From NCBI GenBank assembly GCA_030686115.1, contig CP131613.1, forward strand, positions 1-5,846: a DNA stretch of 5,846 bases, given 5' to 3'. The notes under the pieces were generated by a model. It searched no databases. It saw only the letters and a program-made list of their open reading frames with translations, and was not told the DNA's origin. Source of the DNA: Psychrobacter cibarius. Lineage in GTDB: Bacteria > Pseudomonadota > Gammaproteobacteria > Pseudomonadales > Moraxellaceae. This document shows positions 4,616 to 5,846 of this stretch, piece by piece. Both the position numbers and the translations under genes were made by a program. Position 1 is the first letter of the stretch. The number at the start of each line of letters is the position of its first letter.

Positions 4616-4900
4616 ATGACTACAACTAATTATAATATACGGCTTGACCAGGATCTGAAAGATAGGTCTTTCTCTGTTCTTGAAAGCTATGGTCTAACGC
4701 CTTCACAAGCCATAAGACTGTTCTTGAACCAAGTAGCCGATACTAATGCGATTCCTCTGTCTTTTGACTATCAACAACCTAAGCTCAACGCGCAAACACT
4801 TGCTGCTATTGCAGAGGTCGCGAGCGGTAAAGGCACTAAGTACGATAGCTTTGGTGATTTGATGGATGAGCTAGAAGGCGAGGCTGATGAGATCCATTGA
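4616..4900 (+). CDS. dinJ: RelB/DinJ-family antitoxin
   Basis: Encodes 94 residues from ATG 4616, which has AAGG 8 bases upstream; an in-frame GTG at 4607 overlaps that site and is unlikely. Residues 4-42 form a ribbon-helix-helix DNA-binding domain: a strand YNIRLDQDLKDR, a helix SFSVLESYG, and LTPSQAIRLFLNQVADTNAIP, the LT-S-A-R-LF/L pattern seen in DinJ and RelB. The C-terminal half, with LNAQTLAAIAEVASGKG and an acidic tail (DLMDELEGEADEIH), would wrap and neutralise the toxin. Antitoxins of this kind are unstable and repress their own operon, best as a complex with the toxin. The toxin gene starts inside this one (14-bp overlap, 4887-4900), so translation is probably coupled. Family is confident; DinJ rather than another RelB subgroup is inferred from the YafQ-like partner. 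Confidence 0.9.
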   Translation: MTTTNYNIRLDQDLKDRSFSVLESYGLTPSQAIRLFLNQVADTNAIPLSFDYQQPKLNAQTLAAIAEVASGKGTKYDSFGDLMDELEGEADEIH

Positions 4901-5153
4901 AGTATCCAGTCAGTTTAAGAGAGATGCCAAAAAGAATTATCTAAGCTTGCTCACTCCTGCATGGGGCGAGGTGCTTAATTGTTTGACGAACGATATACCG
5001 CTACCGGCTAAATACAAAGACCATGCGTTGACCGGCAATCATAAAGGGTTTAGGGATTGCCATATTAAGCCTGATTTGGTGCTTATCTACCGTGTTCAGA
5101 GCGATACGGTAGATTTTGTTAGGCTGGGTAGCCATTCAGAGGTGTTTGATTAG
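4887..5153 (+). CDS. yafQ: YafQ-family mRNA interferase toxin (RelE superfamily)
   Basis: Encodes 88 residues. GAAGG (4874-4878) lies 8 bases before the ATG, inside the antitoxin gene. The whole chain aligns with E. coli YafQ: an N-terminal helical part (SSQFKRDAKKN), then LPAKYKDHALTGNHKGFRDCHIKPDLVLIYRV and a final strand ending in LGSHSEVF. The residues known as catalytic in YafQ all have counterparts: His46, His59, Asp63, His83 and Phe87 for His50, His63, Asp67, His87 and Phe91. YafQ enters the ribosomal A site and cuts mRNA, preferring in-frame AAA lysine codons. The toxin therefore looks intact. On a plasmid this pair would mainly kill or arrest cells that lose it. The operon has about 200 bp of trailer before the shared terminator. 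Confidence 0.92.
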   Translation: MRSIEVSSQFKRDAKKNYLSLLTPAWGEVLNCLTNDIPLPAKYKDHALTGNHKGFRDCHIKPDLVLIYRVQSDTVDFVRLGSHSEVFD

Positions 5154-5354
5154 CCTGTTTTAAGTGGTTCCACAATGACAGTCTGTTTTGAGTAGTCTGT
5201 TAATAGGTTTTTGGGGTGAAACAGCTGGTTCCGCTGGGGTATACCTATACCTATTGCTGTTGCTAACCACTCAGATAGTTATCAATCCTATTAGGTTCTA
5301 TAGTGAGGATTAAGGCAATCAAAATACGTATTGAAGGTTTGACCTAGAAAATAG
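5154..5354. other. Non-coding trailer behind the toxin gene
   Basis: No coding frame is supported. It holds an imperfect 14-bp direct repeat (CTGTTTTAAGTGGT at 5155-5168, CTGTTTTGAGTAGT at 5183-5196, two mismatches), a tiny hairpin GTGG/CCAC (5164-5173), and a small GGTATA/TATACC inverted repeat (5239-5252). None has an obvious role. The stretch may be a remnant of the junction at which the toxin-antitoxin or lysozyme cassette was acquired. Confidence 0.4.
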
Positions 5355-5391
5355 AAAAAACGCTATACTTATCAATAGTATAGCGTTTTTT
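5355..5391. terminator. Bidirectional intrinsic terminator between yafQ and the META gene
   Basis: Perfect 15-bp arms AAAAAACGCTATACT (5355-5369) and AGTATAGCGTTTTTT (5377-5391) enclose a 7-base loop. The stem is followed by a T-run on both strands, so it can end the rightward toxin-antitoxin transcript and the leftward pliI-META transcript, whose last stop codon is 35 bp away. Confidence 0.9.
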
Positions 5392-5425
5392 ATAAAAATA
5401 ATGTGAATGCGTTATCTAAGAATAC

Positions 5426-5846
5426 TTACTTAGCTACGGCTTTAAAATGTGCAACTTGGTTGGCATTAGTAATCGTTAAGACAGGTACATTATTCGCACT
5501 TTTACTTATGCTGTACTTGCCTTCTACAGTCTTAAGGGCAGCATTATCAAAGTTAGTTTGCGGCTCAGGGCATGCCATCATCGTGCTTCTTACCGGACCC
5601 AATTTCACGTCGCCATTTACCACGCTATAACCAGCACCCATGTTATTACAAGTATTTATAAGACTGACGAGTTTATTATCATTATCCATCATAAAATTGA
5701 GGGTTAAAGGCTTGGCTGGATCATAAAATAGGGGTGCAATTTTTTCACCACCAGTGCTTTTGGCGTCAACAAGTTGCCAGTTATAAGCTTGTAAGGCAGT
5801 TGAGGTGATAGGCTGAATGACTGGTGCAGGAGTATTCGTGTTTGGC
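5426..5846 (-). CDS. META-domain (HslJ-like) lipoprotein, main part; begins at base 74
   Basis: Joined to bases 74-1, this encodes 164 residues: a lipoprotein signal (Cys22), a Thr/Pro/Asn-rich linker (about 23-42) and a META domain (about 45-162). The domain shows the family pattern: a tryptophan near its start (YNWQLVD, 46-52), a hydrophobic strand LTLNFMM, then TCNNMGAGYSVVNGDVKLGP and STMMACP, ending in the strand VLTITNANQVAHF. Cys91 and Cys117 are the two cysteines of the mature domain and could form a disulphide. META proteins include E. coli HslJ, an envelope lipoprotein linked to novobiocin resistance; the biochemical role of the family is poorly known. Here it lies directly behind pliI and is probably an outer-membrane or periplasm-facing lipoprotein. 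An envelope-stress or lysozyme-resistance role is suggested only by its neighbour. The gene ends at a TAA facing a bidirectional terminator. Confidence 0.88.
   Translation of the reverse strand, partial: PNTNTPAPVIQPITSTALQAYNWQLVDAKSTGGEKIAPLFYDPAKPLTLNFMMDNDNKLVSLINTCNNMGAGYSVVNGDVKLGPVRSTMMACPEPQTNFDNAALKTVEGKYSISKSANNVPVLTITNANQVAHFKAVAK

Noticed and set aside
5403..5630. Plus-strand open frame of 75 codons
   Set aside because: It lies opposite the META lipoprotein gene, has no ribosome-binding site, begins inside the convergent gap and its hydrophobic product is what the antisense of this gene gives.
5426..5692. META protein starting at internal ATG 5692
   Set aside because: The frame is open upstream to the window end, includes the conserved first strand and Trp of the domain, and joins the signal peptide at 74-1.

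Overview
The window reads as one complete small circular plasmid of 5846 bp. A minus-strand lipoprotein gene starts at 74, runs off base 1 and resumes in frame at base 5846, ending at 5426. Joined this way it encodes one coherent 164-residue META-domain lipoprotein, so the two window ends are probably an arbitrary cut in a circle. The AT-rich composition, Rep_3 initiator with 22-bp iterons, pBBR1-like MobV relaxase and DinJ/YafQ-type toxin-antitoxin pair suggest a gammaproteobacterium of the Moraxellaceae (Psychrobacter, Acinetobacter or Moraxella-like). That host call is an inference from gene families, not from a marker gene.

Layout. Minus strand, 1263 down to 5426 across the junction: an envelope cassette with a small secreted protein of unknown function (1263-916), a PliI-family lipoprotein inhibitor of invertebrate-type lysozyme (729-97), and the META/HslJ-like lipoprotein 22 bp behind it. 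Minus strand, 2480-1533: the Rep_3 initiator, preceded by its promoter, degenerate half-iterons that probably serve as its operator, four 22-bp iterons (2550-2637) and an AT-rich block with 9-bp repeats. Minus strand, 3798-2860: a MobV relaxase with altered metal-site residues, with a candidate oriT just upstream. Plus strand, 4250-4525: a 91-residue helical protein of unknown function behind a perfect 24-bp palindrome. Plus strand, 4616-5153: a RelB/DinJ antitoxin and YafQ toxin, with the promoter and ribosome-binding site embedded in a 20-bp perfect inverted repeat. A bidirectional terminator at 5355-5391 separates this operon from the convergent META gene.

How it fits together. RepB and the iterons replicate the plasmid and limit its copy number, the toxin-antitoxin pair stabilises it, and the Mob region may allow mobilisation if its relaxase is active. 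The cargo is entirely envelope-directed: one recognisable lysozyme inhibitor, a co-transcribed META lipoprotein and a secreted small protein. The most interesting reading is a transferable envelope-protection module against animal (invertebrate) lysozymes, in which the two partners of PliI have no assigned role. No CRISPR array, transposase, rRNA or tRNA was seen.
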